A stretch of 64,000 nt of DNA from Sphingobacterium sp. (GTDB taxonomy: Bacteria; Bacteroidota; Bacteroidia; Sphingobacteriales; Sphingobacteriaceae), in NCBI GenBank assembly GCA_031253985.1, contig JAIRVH010000219.1:1-64000 (forward strand), given 5' to 3'. The notes under the pieces are model-generated. The model was not told where the DNA came from. It saw only the letters and a list, made by a program, of their open reading frames with translations, and made no database searches. Within the stretch, counting starts at the first letter, position 1. Every line of letters starts with the position of its first letter. Positions 16,866 through 25,820 of this stretch are shown one piece after another. Made by a program: the position numbers and the translations under genes.

Positions 16866-16924
16866 CAATATGTCCGGTTCAACATCTTTCATCTTTACGG
16901 ATGCGGTCTGACGCTATAATTTTA
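16866..16924 (+). promoter_or_regulatory. promoter of the cytochrome P460 fusion gene with shared upstream element
   Basis: CAATATGTCCGGTTCAAC (16866-16883) is 16/18 identical to the element before the epoxide hydrolase. TTTA (16894-16897) and TAATTTTA (16917-16924, 7/8 of the -7 consensus) follow with exactly the same 10- and 19-base spacings. Confidence 0.6.
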
Positions 16925-16942
16925 ATAAAAAAAGGAGAAATC

Positions 16943-17986
16943 ATGAAGCACATAAAACGAAATAAACTACTGGTGATTACTTTACTCTGTCTAGGGCTCA
17001 GTTTCGTTGTCTTACAATTTTTCAATGAGCCAATCGCCCAGGCTTCAGCTAAAGGCCAGCTACGCGATGTTCCGGCAGAAGTATCATTTATTTTAGAACG
17101 CTCATGCTATAATTGCCATTCAAATACCCAGCAGCTCTCTTTCTTCGATAAACTTGCTCCAATTTCTTGGATTGTTAACAAGGATATCAGAAGAGCCCGT
17201 GAAGTCATGAACTTTTCCGAGTGGGACAAACTTTCCGATGCAGAAAGAAAAGGAAAGTTTTATGCTATATTCAATATGGTTAGGGCCGGAAAAATGCCAC
17301 TTCCCAGCTATGCATTGACGCATCCAGTATCGAAACTCTCCGAAAATGAAATAGAGACCATTAAGCAATTTGCCTCATCACTTTCAGAAAAAGATGCATT
17401 TATCCCGCTGCACACAGTTGCTGATACAACACAAGCTTTTCGGACACAACAAATATTTACACCTCCAAGAGCAGCAATAGCTGAAGTTCCGGTTTCACCT
17501 AATGGCATAATATACAATGCCGAGTTTAAGAGCTGGAAAGTGATCGGCATGAGTACACTTATCGATAACAGCATACGAATAATCTATGGAAATGAGATCG
17601 CGGTTAAAGCTATTGCAGAAGAAAATTTTCATCCCTGGCCAGACGGGAGCGCGATTGCAAAAGCCGTGTTCAAGCAGACAAGAAAAGCCAGTGGTGAAAT
17701 AGTACCTGGTGATTTTTTGAATATGCAATACATGGTTAAGGATAATACTAACTATTCCGGGACGGAGGGCTGGGGATTTGCAAAATTTAATGGACAGGAA
17801 TTGAAACCGACAGGAAAAACGGCACTATTTGCACAGCAATCTTGCATCAGCTGCCATAGACAGCTTGCATCGTCCACAGGTTTCCTATTTAATGTACCGC
17901 CAAAAGTAAATTCCAAGCAACTAATCGAAAACTATCTAAAAACTCTACAAAATGAAAAAGATACTATTTATACTGCTACTAAGTAG
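16943..17986 (+). CDS. Haem_bd domain-cytochrome P460 fusion protein
   Basis: 347 residues from the ATG at 16943, preceded by the unusually good ribosome site AAAGGAGAAATC. One N-terminal membrane or signal segment (LLVITLLCLGLSFVVLQFF) is followed by a haem-binding domain with CYNCH (residues 55-59), and then a P460-type domain (VSPNGIIYNAEFKSWKVIG, HPWPDGSAIAKAVF, GWGFAKFNGQ) with a second c-type motif CISCH (301-305). Cytochromes P460 oxidise hydroxylamine in some bacteria, but many homologues have no known substrate. The protein probably faces the periplasm and needs cytochrome c maturation, which is not encoded here. Its 3' end overlaps the next gene by 35 bases. Confidence 0.78.
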   Translation: MKHIKRNKLLVITLLCLGLSFVVLQFFNEPIAQASAKGQLRDVPAEVSFILERSCYNCHSNTQQLSFFDKLAPISWIVNKDIRRAREVMNFSEWDKLSDAERKGKFYAIFNMVRAGKMPLPSYALTHPVSKLSENEIETIKQFASSLSEKDAFIPLHTVADTTQAFRTQQIFTPPRAAIAEVPVSPNGIIYNAEFKSWKVIGMSTLIDNSIRIIYGNEIAVKAIAEENFHPWPDGSAIAKAVFKQTRKASGEIVPGDFLNMQYMVKDNTNYSGTEGWGFAKFNGQELKPTGKTALFAQQSCISCHRQLASSTGFLFNVPPKVNSKQLIENYLKTLQNEKDTIYTATK

Positions 17987-18389
17987 CTTAATGTTCGCAT
18001 CCTGCTCAAAAAAAGCAGAAAGTGATGCTGGAGAAATCCGTTTTATGTTCGATGCGGGCGATCTCAGGTTTATTTCTTCGTCATTTAATCCCATACAACA
18101 AACCATGTCTGCACTCTATGGAAACCAGCAGGCAGTTGTACTGCTGTCGGGCTTCAATAAAAGGCTGCCCCACTCCTCTTTCAAGCTGGTTACCTATCAG
18201 ATGCAAGCTGATCCCAATTATTTCGGCAGCAAGGTAAACGGTGAATTGCTGAGTGTAGAGACATTAAAAACCGATATAAAGGGAAATCTAGAATATGAGA
18301 TCGAATTTGGAAAGATGCCTTCCAGTCAGAACAAGGGGCAACGCATAGCAAACATACTCGACCATGAGCCCGTCAAGTTCCCTCAGTAA
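17952..18389 (+). CDS. hypothetical lipoprotein overlapping the cytochrome gene
   Basis: 145 residues with a lipoprotein signal (ILFILLLSSLMFASC, Cys19). The rest is beta-rich with no family I recognise and one-Cys content only. The start codon lies 35 bases inside the upstream cytochrome gene, in another frame, which implies translational coupling and a shared function. It is followed after 43 bases by an alpha/beta hydrolase gene. Confidence 0.65.
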   Translation: MKKILFILLLSSLMFASCSKKAESDAGEIRFMFDAGDLRFISSSFNPIQQTMSALYGNQQAVVLLSGFNKRLPHSSFKLVTYQMQADPNYFGSKVNGELLSVETLKTDIKGNLEYEIEFGKMPSSQNKGQRIANILDHEPVKFPQ

Positions 18390-18432
18390 TTCTTGAATTG
18401 TTTAAAATTAAGTTCAATAAAAAATTAATATC

Positions 18433-19473
18433 ATGCATACCAAACTAATTACACCCCTTAGATTAATTGTCCTGTCGCTGCTGATCCTAGCCAAAGGGAC
18501 AATCCTCATAGCACAGAGCTCGTTAATTGAAAGCCTCATCGAAGTTGATCGTAGCGACCAGACAAATTTCGAGCACACGCAGATAATCAAAGCAGGTCTA
18601 TTGAACGTTGGATATGCCGAAGTTGGACCTCAAAGCGGCAGCGCTGTTATCCTGTTGCATGGATGGCCTTATGATATCCATAGCTTCGAGAAGTCAGCTA
18701 CACTTCTAGCTACCAAGGGATACCACGTTTTTATACCCTACCTTCGCGGATACGGAACTACAACATTCATTTCGCCCAAAACAATGCGGAATGCACAGCA
18801 GTCGGCTGTTGCCCTTGATATCGTCAACTTTATGGACGCACTGAAAATTGACAAAGCGATTATTGCCGGCTTTGATTGGGGTGCAAGAACAGCTGATATT
18901 ATTGCGGCACTTTGGCCGGAACGCTGTACTGCCCTTGTTGCCGTGAGTGGGTATCTAATTGGTACACCAAAAGCAAACGAAAATCCGCTATCACCAAACG
19001 CTGAATTTTTGTGGTGGTATCAATATTACTTTGCAACTGAGCGAGGCTATAAAGGCTATCAGGCAAATACTGCAGCATTTAATAAACTGATTTGGAAAAC
19101 AGCGTCACCTAAATGGAACTTCGATGACGAGACTTACGAACGTGCTGCGCGGGCATTTGACAATCCAGATCATGTCGCTATCGTCATCCACAATTATCGC
19201 TGGCGGCTTGGACTATCCAAAGGAGAAAAACAATACGATAGATTGGAGGCAAAACTATCAAAATTGCCTGTTATCTCTGTTCCAACAGTCACACTGGAAG
19301 GTGATGCTAATGGAGCAGCATTTCCTCCACCATCAAGTTATGCTTCAAAATTTACGGGAAAATATAAACACCATACCCTCAAAGGTGGTATAGGTCATAA
19401 TTTACCACAAGAAGCTCCGGAAGCTTTTGCTCAAGCGATCGTCGAGGCAGACGCTATGGCGCGAGCAAACTGA
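18433..19473 (+). CDS. exported alpha/beta hydrolase (epoxide hydrolase/dehalogenase-like)
   Basis: 346 residues with a signal peptide (LIVLSLLILAKGTILIAQ). Alpha/beta-hydrolase fold: HGWPYD (76-81), the nucleophile elbow GFDWGAR with Asp148, and GHNLPQEAPEAFA with the likely catalytic His near 325. An Asp nucleophile is typical of epoxide hydrolases, haloalkane dehalogenases and haloacetate dehalogenases rather than esterases. It lacks the EHN domain of the hydrolase at 14020, so the two are not simple duplicates. Substrate unknown. It is last in the cytochrome P460 transcript. Confidence 0.72.
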   Translation: MHTKLITPLRLIVLSLLILAKGTILIAQSSLIESLIEVDRSDQTNFEHTQIIKAGLLNVGYAEVGPQSGSAVILLHGWPYDIHSFEKSATLLATKGYHVFIPYLRGYGTTTFISPKTMRNAQQSAVALDIVNFMDALKIDKAIIAGFDWGARTADIIAALWPERCTALVAVSGYLIGTPKANENPLSPNAEFLWWYQYYFATERGYKGYQANTAAFNKLIWKTASPKWNFDDETYERAARAFDNPDHVAIVIHNYRWRLGLSKGEKQYDRLEAKLSKLPVISVPTVTLEGDANGAAFPPPSSYASKFTGKYKHHTLKGGIGHNLPQEAPEAFAQAIVEADAMARAN

Positions 19474-19639
19474 TCTTACACTAACTTAGTGTAGATTGCG
19501 ATATTCCATAAATGAGAACACGCTGTTTTTTTATTGTTTATGGTGAAATTTAAATATTTTTACCTTCGCAACCTATCCAAACGATGGATATGTTGCTGTA
19601 TGAAACGTTAGCAAATTTCGCAATATAAATCTTATTTTC

Positions 19640-20662
19640 ATGTTCAAGCCTAAAAAGCAAGCACCCTTTAGGGTTTCAAAACGATTAATATGGATCAGTT
19701 CGATTTCACTCGGAATACTTACGTCGATACCAAAAATTGCTGACCATCATTTTGACCCTGCTGAAGGCATTGCTGATTTTGCCGTGACTTCTGGTTTTGC
19801 ACTGTTGATTTGGTATTATAATATCTATACCATACCAGCCTATGCAAAGAAAACAGGTAGTAAAAATGTTATTTCGCCCCAGCTCTTCAAAGGATTGGGC
19901 TTTGGTCTTATTCTCATGTTTTTATTATCTTCGATACAATATTATATCCTCTCCCACCTAAATTTCGGGTCCAAAATGCTGATGTATGAAGTAAGGGGGA
20001 TATTGATAAACCTGACGTTCTATATGTTCATTCATATTTTGTACCAGACCTACATGAATCAACAGGTTGTCCGTGAGCTCGAACGTTCCATGGCAGCCAA
20101 CCTTGAAGCACAGTATGAATTATTGAAGCAGCAGGTCAATCCACATTTCCTTTTTAACAGTCTAAACACGTTAAAGTACATGGTTGAAAGCCACGATGCC
20201 CAATCTGCTGAATTTATTATTAAGCTCGCTGCGTTCTATAGATTTACGCTAGATAGTCTTAAACTTAATATCCTTCCACTGAGGGAAGAACTGGCGATCA
20301 TGGACTCATATGTTTATCTGCTGAAAGCACGTTTTGAAGATGGACTACTGGTAACACAAAGCCTTGATGCTCATGTGAAAGAAACGTTCATTCCTCCATT
20401 TACCCTCCAGCTACTCATCGAAAATTGTATCAAGCACAATATCGTTTCATTGGAAAAACCGCTTCATATCCGAGTCTATCGGGAAGAAGAGTATCTCATC
20501 GTCAAGAATAATCTTCAGGAAAGAAAAATTCCCGAGCCATCAATCGGACTTGGAATTAAAAACATAAGTCAGCGTTATCTTCATCTTTCTGATAAAGAAA
20601 TTGAAATTTTGAAAACAGACGATACCTTTACCATAAAACTTCCCATACTACATACTATATGA
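19640..20662 (+). CDS. LytS-type sensor histidine kinase (membrane)
   Basis: 340 residues with four hydrophobic segments in the first 140 residues, a short coiled coil, then the His_kinase domain with QQVNPHFLFNSLNTLKYM (phosphoacceptor His in NPHFLFN) and an ATPase region (LLIENCIKHNI, GLGIKNISQRY). The signal is unknown; no extracytoplasmic sensor domain is present. The stop overlaps the next start (ATGA), so it is co-translated with its LytTR response regulator. A -7-like TACCTTCG lies about 70 bases upstream. Confidence 0.85.
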   Translation: MFKPKKQAPFRVSKRLIWISSISLGILTSIPKIADHHFDPAEGIADFAVTSGFALLIWYYNIYTIPAYAKKTGSKNVISPQLFKGLGFGLILMFLLSSIQYYILSHLNFGSKMLMYEVRGILINLTFYMFIHILYQTYMNQQVVRELERSMAANLEAQYELLKQQVNPHFLFNSLNTLKYMVESHDAQSAEFIIKLAAFYRFTLDSLKLNILPLREELAIMDSYVYLLKARFEDGLLVTQSLDAHVKETFIPPFTLQLLIENCIKHNIVSLEKPLHIRVYREEEYLIVKNNLQERKIPEPSIGLGIKNISQRYLHLSDKEIEILKTDDTFTIKLPILHTI

Positions 20663-21423
20663 ACATCGTAATTATTGAAGATGAAATCAAAGCGGCCCGT
20701 TCACTTGAAAATCTAATTTTAAAGTTACGTCCAGATTCGCGTATCCTTGCCAAAATTCAGAGCGTCGAAGGCGCTATAGATTATCTTTCAAATACCGGTA
20801 CCCCCGATTTGATCTTTATGGATATCCAATTGTCTGACGGCATTAGCTTTGATATCTTTAAGTCTGTCAAGATCCCTTGTCCAGTTATTTTTTGTACTGC
20901 CTTTGGAGAATATGCAATGGAAGCTATAAAGGAAAACGGAATTGATTACCTGCTTAAACCATTCTCAGAAGAGGACCTTAAAAGTGCTTTTGAAAAAGTC
21001 GATAATTTCAAAAATTTTTTTCAAAAGATTTCGGGTAATGATCTGACAGAACTTATCAGCAGAATCAACGGCGGGGAAAATAAGAAGACGAGCTTTCTTG
21101 TCTTTAAACATAATAAATATCTGACGGTAAAAACAGATGATATTGCTTATATCTATATCAATTATACGTCTCCTTCTCTGGTTACGTTTAAGGGCGAGGA
21201 ATACGATGTAAATCAATCATTGGATCATTTAGCAGGTCTGCTGTCCAGCAAGCAGTTTTTCAGGCTCAATAGGCAGTACCTCATCAATTTTTCAGCTATC
21301 AAAGAAGTTGAGCACTATTTTGGAAGAAAGCTCTTTGTAAAACTGACTGTTCCCACTGCTGAGAAACTACTGATCGGAAAAGACAAGACATCGCTATTTC
21401 TAGGCTGGTTGGAAGATCGCTAG
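20659..21423 (+). CDS. LytTR-family response regulator
   Basis: 254 residues. Receiver domain at residues 1-120 (IIEDE acidic pocket, Asp55 in LIFMDIQLSDG, Lys in LLKPF), then a LytTR DNA-binding domain at about 145-250 (FLVFKHNKYLTVKTDDIAYI, FFRLNRQYLINFSAIKEVE). LytTR regulators usually bind paired direct repeats upstream of promoters. It might control the neighbouring hydrolase/cytochrome genes, but I did not find a LytTR-type paired repeat there. Confidence 0.87.
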   Translation: MNIVIIEDEIKAARSLENLILKLRPDSRILAKIQSVEGAIDYLSNTGTPDLIFMDIQLSDGISFDIFKSVKIPCPVIFCTAFGEYAMEAIKENGIDYLLKPFSEEDLKSAFEKVDNFKNFFQKISGNDLTELISRINGGENKKTSFLVFKHNKYLTVKTDDIAYIYINYTSPSLVTFKGEEYDVNQSLDHLAGLLSSKQFFRLNRQYLINFSAIKEVEHYFGRKLFVKLTVPTAEKLLIGKDKTSLFLGWLEDR

Positions 21424-21458
21424 TGGATATACTTATCTTGCTGAAAACTCTTATAATT

Positions 21459-22817
21459 TCAATTTGAAAGTGCTTCCAGTCTGATATATACTGTCAAGGC
21501 ACTGCATGCAAGTGCGAATAAAAGGAGGTACAAAAAAATATCTATTTCCTTCCCGAGTTTGATCAAAAATACAACAACCAACATCAACGGAAAGAATACG
21601 ATAAAAATAACAAACAAAGCTGCTATGATTGTAAAGAAGTCCTGGCCATCACTCATAAGCAATAGCATGATACCCATGTAAAACAACCAGATCACGAGTG
21701 GTGCAACGAAGCATAGCAGCAACTTCCAACCTAACTTAAGTTCAAAGCGTCCTCGAACAGGGTTACGATAGTTTTTATACAATAGATAACATATACCCGT
21801 CATACATAGAATCAATATTGCCAGCTGCACGTAGGTATTAAATATGGTATCGGAACGGGTATTGATACTTGAAGATGATTTAAGTTTATCATCGTTAAAG
21901 TACTGGATATGGTTAGCTTCTCCGTTGATAAAAGTCTTTACCAATTTATGATTACCTATAGTGTCCCTGATGATCCAAGTGGAATCTTCCAGCCCCATTT
22001 TGTAAAATCCCTCCATGATCCGTTTACCACCTTTTGTTCTTGTAAACCTTCCGTCAAGTCGCCCGCCATTAAATCTCAAAGAATCAAGGCTTTGTTCTGT
22101 ACCTATTGTCAGAAATGTTATTATTCCAGAAGGAACCAGGCTTGCGCTATCTCCGATAAGGTGCAAAATATCACGGTCTAGGTTTTTAATGGATCGGTTT
22201 TTATTGTAATCATCGCTCTCGACCGGTTTGCCAATATTTAAATAATTTATTCTGACAATAAGAAACGAGTCTCTTTTGTAAAATTCAAATTCATCAAAAG
22301 AATGAAACTGCTGCAGTGTCGGATCTTTTAGCAATACATACTGCGGCTGATCGAAAGATTGGACATATCTGAGCTGGCTAGTAGCGCAAAATGAAAAAAT
22401 TGCGACAATGCCAATAAAGTTGGCGCTCAATCGAACCATTAATGTCGGATTGCTCCATCGCATTGAATTATTCTCCATGTAAAGCCACGCAAGCAAGAGC
22501 ATGGGCAAAGCGACGAGATCAGATAGGTCGACCGTTCGGCCAACATTGAAATAGCGCATTAAAAATTGAATAAGCCCCTCAGAATATTCGCATTTCCAGA
22601 AAGTGAATAAGACTCCTGTAGAGATAAAAACTAACAGTTTTCGTTTCGGAAAGACCACTGACCAGAAAATAGGAAAGATAAACAGTCCGCTAAAATCAGA
22701 CAGCTTTCCAGTAAGCGAATTATGGAATGCGGCTTTTAGAAAAAAGTCGTTGATAAGCAATAGCGCTAGAAAAAGGATAAAAAGAGGTGAAATAAGAATC
22801 TTTAAGCGTTCTGTCAT
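21459..22817 (-). CDS. multi-spanning membrane protein, unknown function
   Basis: 452 residues. Three to four N-terminal membrane segments include GKLSDFSGLFIFPIFW, a motif seen in uncharacterised membrane proteins. A central extracytoplasmic region (about 160-325) of beta character contains MORN-like units (GGRLDGRFTRTKGGKRIMEGFYKMG). Four further hydrophobic segments form the C-terminus. It converges with the LytTR gene with only 35 bases between. No function can be assigned. Confidence 0.6.
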   Translation of the reverse strand: MTERLKILISPLFILFLALLLINDFFLKAAFHNSLTGKLSDFSGLFIFPIFWSVVFPKRKLLVFISTGVLFTFWKCEYSEGLIQFLMRYFNVGRTVDLSDLVALPMLLLAWLYMENNSMRWSNPTLMVRLSANFIGIVAIFSFCATSQLRYVQSFDQPQYVLLKDPTLQQFHSFDEFEFYKRDSFLIVRINYLNIGKPVESDDYNKNRSIKNLDRDILHLIGDSASLVPSGIITFLTIGTEQSLDSLRFNGGRLDGRFTRTKGGKRIMEGFYKMGLEDSTWIIRDTIGNHKLVKTFINGEANHIQYFNDDKLKSSSSINTRSDTIFNTYVQLAILILCMTGICYLLYKNYRNPVRGRFELKLGWKLLLCFVAPLVIWLFYMGIMLLLMSDGQDFFTIIAALFVIFIVFFPLMLVVVFLIKLGKEIDIFLYLLLFALACSALTVYIRLEALSN

Positions 22818-22867
22818 ATTTTATCATTTACCTTTGCTATTGATACCTAATTATGCAATTGGTAACC

Positions 22868-23599
22868 TTAACACCCCATCGGGGTTTTGAGGACGATTAA
22901 TTTGGTTGTTTTTTTTCCACTGTCTTTGCGGAAGCCTGTGATTCGCAAGAAGTACCGACTTATACCGATAGCACAAGGATATTCAGTGGGCGATTTTACC
23001 TTCACTAAAAGTTTAACCCATTCTTCGCCGCACTGTTCTTTTACTTTCTGCTTTAGCTCTTCCATAGATACCCCGGGAAAGATTGTACGTTCCCCCTCCG
23101 TATATTCCGCACATAAAAATCGCCCATTCGCATTTTGCCTTAAGGACTTCCACCCTGAGTTGAAATGTTTCCACTCAATGAGGTCACAATGGGGACCTTC
23201 ATTCATAATGGTTGCGCTGGTTTCATAGCTTTGTTCCACCCTGAAATCACTAATATGATCGCTTAAAATAGATATAGAACTTCCTTCAATGCTTTCTCCG
23301 ACCTCAGCTTCTACCTCTATGGTGTCCCTTTGTACACTATCCAATTTCTCAGGGTTAAAAATTGCCAGGTCTTGAATGGAAACCACAAGATCATTAAACT
23401 TTATTGTTGTGTTTGACTTGGTTTCATTCACAGCTTCTGCCGTAGCGACCGTATCAATTTGGCGATCAGATATGTTTACTTCACGATCAACATGATGTCC
23501 AGTTTGCTTTAAATTCTGCTTTTGTTGCTGTATAATGGGTGTGTCGCAGGACCAAAATGTGCCAGTCGCTAAAATGATAAAAGGCAGCCTTCGTTTCAT
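22868..23599 (-). CDS. hypothetical lipoprotein
   Basis: 243 residues from the ATG at 23599 (MKRRLPFIILATGTFWSC), which gives a clean lipoprotein signal with Cys18; an upstream extension to 23710 would bury it. A low-complexity Q/N-rich linker (IIQQQKQNLKQ) follows, then a mixed alpha/beta domain with several Cys residues (CDLIEW, FLCAEY, KEQCGEEW, YPCAIG). I recognise no family. It is downstream of another lipoprotein gene. Confidence 0.55.
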   Translation of the reverse strand: MKRRLPFIILATGTFWSCDTPIIQQQKQNLKQTGHHVDREVNISDRQIDTVATAEAVNETKSNTTIKFNDLVVSIQDLAIFNPEKLDSVQRDTIEVEAEVGESIEGSSISILSDHISDFRVEQSYETSATIMNEGPHCDLIEWKHFNSGWKSLRQNANGRFLCAEYTEGERTIFPGVSMEELKQKVKEQCGEEWVKLLVKVKSPTEYPCAIGISRYFLRITGFRKDSGKKTTKLIVLKTPMGC

Positions 23600-23693
23600 A
23601 ACCTTTCCAATGTCAATATATGGAAATATGTAGTGAGTTTTTCCTTTAGTTGTCAATGTAGAACTCCTTTTCGATGTAAATAGATAATAATTT

Positions 23694-24347
23694 TTATATA
23701 CCATCAGCATAATTGGGATTTAAGCAGGTAAAATTTTTAGGGATTGCTCTCTCAATAAATCTTTTTTGTACGATATTGACTTCCCACATCTTGTAAATTT
23801 TGGTCAGTATAGGTTTAGAATTGTCCTCATGTTCAATTAGAAAAAACTGCTTAGACACATTCTCGAGCATTTTAAGATAAATTGTCGAATAGCATTTTTC
23901 TGGACAATTGCTGTTTACCGTTAGTTCATCCATTATTTGAAAACTCGCCTTTCCATCAGGAAAATATCGAATAAACTTTTCAAGTGTTATTTTACTTTTT
24001 CCATGTCGGCAATCATTTACTCGAGCAGAATACTGAGCAACACCATACTTTCCCGAATCAGTTTCTTGTTCAATAATTACTCCAAGGCATTCTTGGAGAT
24101 GGTAGCTGTTCAGATCTTGCGTAGTTTTGCCTAGAAAAGAACTCTCGAAACTACTATGGCATTCTAGTTCGTTTGCCCCGCTCTTATTTGCTCTAGATAG
24201 CTCGATTTGCGCAGTATCCTGCGGAATTTTCTCTCTTGTAACAAAATGCGGAGAAGTTAACCCAGACTTTGATTCACTTTCGTTTCGGCAGCTTAAAGCC
24301 ATCATGGGAATTAAAGTAAGTATGATAAGAATGTTATTTTTCCGCAT
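23694..24347 (-). CDS. hypothetical lipoprotein
   Basis: 217 residues with lipoprotein signal ILIILTLIPMMALSC (Cys20). The mature part contains Cys pairs (NDCRHGK, NCPEKCYST, NFTCLN) and no recognisable domain. It lies about 95 bases upstream of the lipoprotein gene at 22868-23599 on the same strand, so the two are probably co-transcribed. Function unknown. Confidence 0.55.
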   Translation of the reverse strand: MRKNNILIILTLIPMMALSCRNESESKSGLTSPHFVTREKIPQDTAQIELSRANKSGANELECHSSFESSFLGKTTQDLNSYHLQECLGVIIEQETDSGKYGVAQYSARVNDCRHGKSKITLEKFIRYFPDGKASFQIMDELTVNSNCPEKCYSTIYLKMLENVSKQFFLIEHEDNSKPILTKIYKMWEVNIVQKRFIERAIPKNFTCLNPNYADGI

Positions 24348-24855
24348 AATCTGTTCTCTTAAAAAGAAGGTTTTATTCGCTTATCTTATTAATCTGTTGG
24401 TGAATAAAATTAATGTATTGCTATTTCGGATAATTAGTTTAACCTTAGTTGATATGTTTTTGATTCATCTGAGCAATTTAATATATCAGCTGTTTCTTAT
24501 TTTGATTACCAATTTTATTAAATTGTTAAGCTTCTATAATGATTGTGGTTCCGTCAATCCATCTTATATTTTCTAAAGATAGGTTGCAAAACACAAAATC
24601 TAAAAGCGAATTAATATTTGTATGGAGTCAATTATTATTCGCGCTTTTATTATAATTCTTGTTGATTATTGGCAACAGTCATTTCAATTCATAAACAACA
24701 AGAATAACCTCCACCGTCATGAATACAAAAGATAATTTGATATTTGGCCTTCACATTTGTAAATTCATCTCTAGGGATAAGAAATTACAAATAAACATTT
24801 ATCGGGCTGCTTAAATAAAGGGCTACTTTTTCCTTTATAAAAAGTATGAAAAGGT
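24348..24855. other. AT-rich intergenic region
   Basis: 508 AT-rich bases between two minus-strand genes. A plus-strand open frame runs into it from the lipoprotein gene, but it is poor in coding character. I see no RNA gene and only weak AT-rich hairpins near 24825-24850 that might terminate nothing or run-through transcripts. Confidence 0.4.
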
Positions 24856-25809
24856 CTATTTTGTGGGTATCAGCAAATTAACTCCAGTTTGAAAAGCGAT
24901 TCCCCCAAATCTATTTTCTGTGGCAAAGTTCTGTGTAACACGAGCCATAATACCGACTTTATGAGGGACAACCCAATAGGATCCATAAGCTCCTATTCCT
25001 GCATTTTGGTCTGAAAGAAAACTGCCTACTGTGCCCTTGTCATCGGATACTTGTTTAGAATAATTGCCAAACAATCCTATTTCATCGCCGCGAGCATTTA
25101 ATAAATATGACCCGCCTACATCAAAAGTAAGATGGCTTCCCTCCTTAAAATCAGTGTTTTTCTGCCATTGATTGATCTCCAATGTGGGGGCGATAGATAA
25201 ACTGATCTTATCAAGGGGTTTATATTTTATTGCTCCGCGTATATTATGCGACCAATAACCATGACCTCCGTTATCCAAACTGCCATGCTCATATTTTCCA
25301 GTAGGCGCCCAAAGACCATAATTTATGGCATATTGAAACTTCCCTTTCTTCCATGAAAGCCAAATCGGCTGCACGTACATATCACCAATACCCAAGCTCT
25401 TATTGGTAAAGACATATCTTCCTGGACCTGTCTGCTGCGAATAATAATCCAGCGCAATATTCGCTGTAGGACTGTTCAGCGTTGGGATAATCATCATCCC
25501 CCAATCCGCTCCTAATATCTTTCCTTTACCCCCATAAATTGCCATCAAAATAAATGAATGTGTGATCACTTTTTGCTCTATTTGCAATGATGTAGGTTTC
25601 TCCGGTACAGGATTAATCAATTGATCTGTCTTTTCTCCTTGAGCATTGAAATAATTCATATTGGCATAACCGTACCAGACGGGAATAATAAATCCTTCAT
25701 GCGGGGCGAAATAATCGTTTGGATTAAACGATGATCCATTATAATGCCCCTGTCCATACGCCGACAGTCCCGACAGGATTAACAGGAGGATATAAATAAG
25801 CTGTTTCAT
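24856..25809 (-). CDS. outer-membrane barrel protein, phenol MetA-degradation-like (SphA-like)
   Basis: 317 residues with a signal peptide (YILLLILSGLSAYGQG). The N-terminal GHYNGSSFNPNDYFAPHEGF and the succession of amphipathic strands (GIGDMYVQPIWLSWKKGKF, YAINYGLWAPTGKY) match the Phenol_MetA_deg/transporter barrel family, whose members are thought to carry hydrophobic or aromatic compounds across the outer membrane. It lies 11 bases downstream of the amidohydrolase gene on the same strand and is probably its uptake partner; the cargo is unknown. Confidence 0.65.
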   Translation of the reverse strand: MKQLIYILLLILSGLSAYGQGHYNGSSFNPNDYFAPHEGFIIPVWYGYANMNYFNAQGEKTDQLINPVPEKPTSLQIEQKVITHSFILMAIYGGKGKILGADWGMMIIPTLNSPTANIALDYYSQQTGPGRYVFTNKSLGIGDMYVQPIWLSWKKGKFQYAINYGLWAPTGKYEHGSLDNGGHGYWSHNIRGAIKYKPLDKISLSIAPTLEINQWQKNTDFKEGSHLTFDVGGSYLLNARGDEIGLFGNYSKQVSDDKGTVGSFLSDQNAGIGAYGSYWVVPHKVGIMARVTQNFATENRFGGIAFQTGVNLLIPTK

Positions 25810-25820
25810 ATGATGATGTA

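Noticed and set aside
16848..16873. TATGC / TATGT direct repeat 21 bases apart before the cytochrome gene
   Set aside because: The first copy lies within the DUF1223 terminator hairpin and is better explained by it.
24127..24576. 149-codon open frame on the plus strand
   Set aside because: Overlaps the lipoprotein gene antisense and runs into AT-rich noncoding sequence; Phe/Leu/Ile-rich content reflects base composition.
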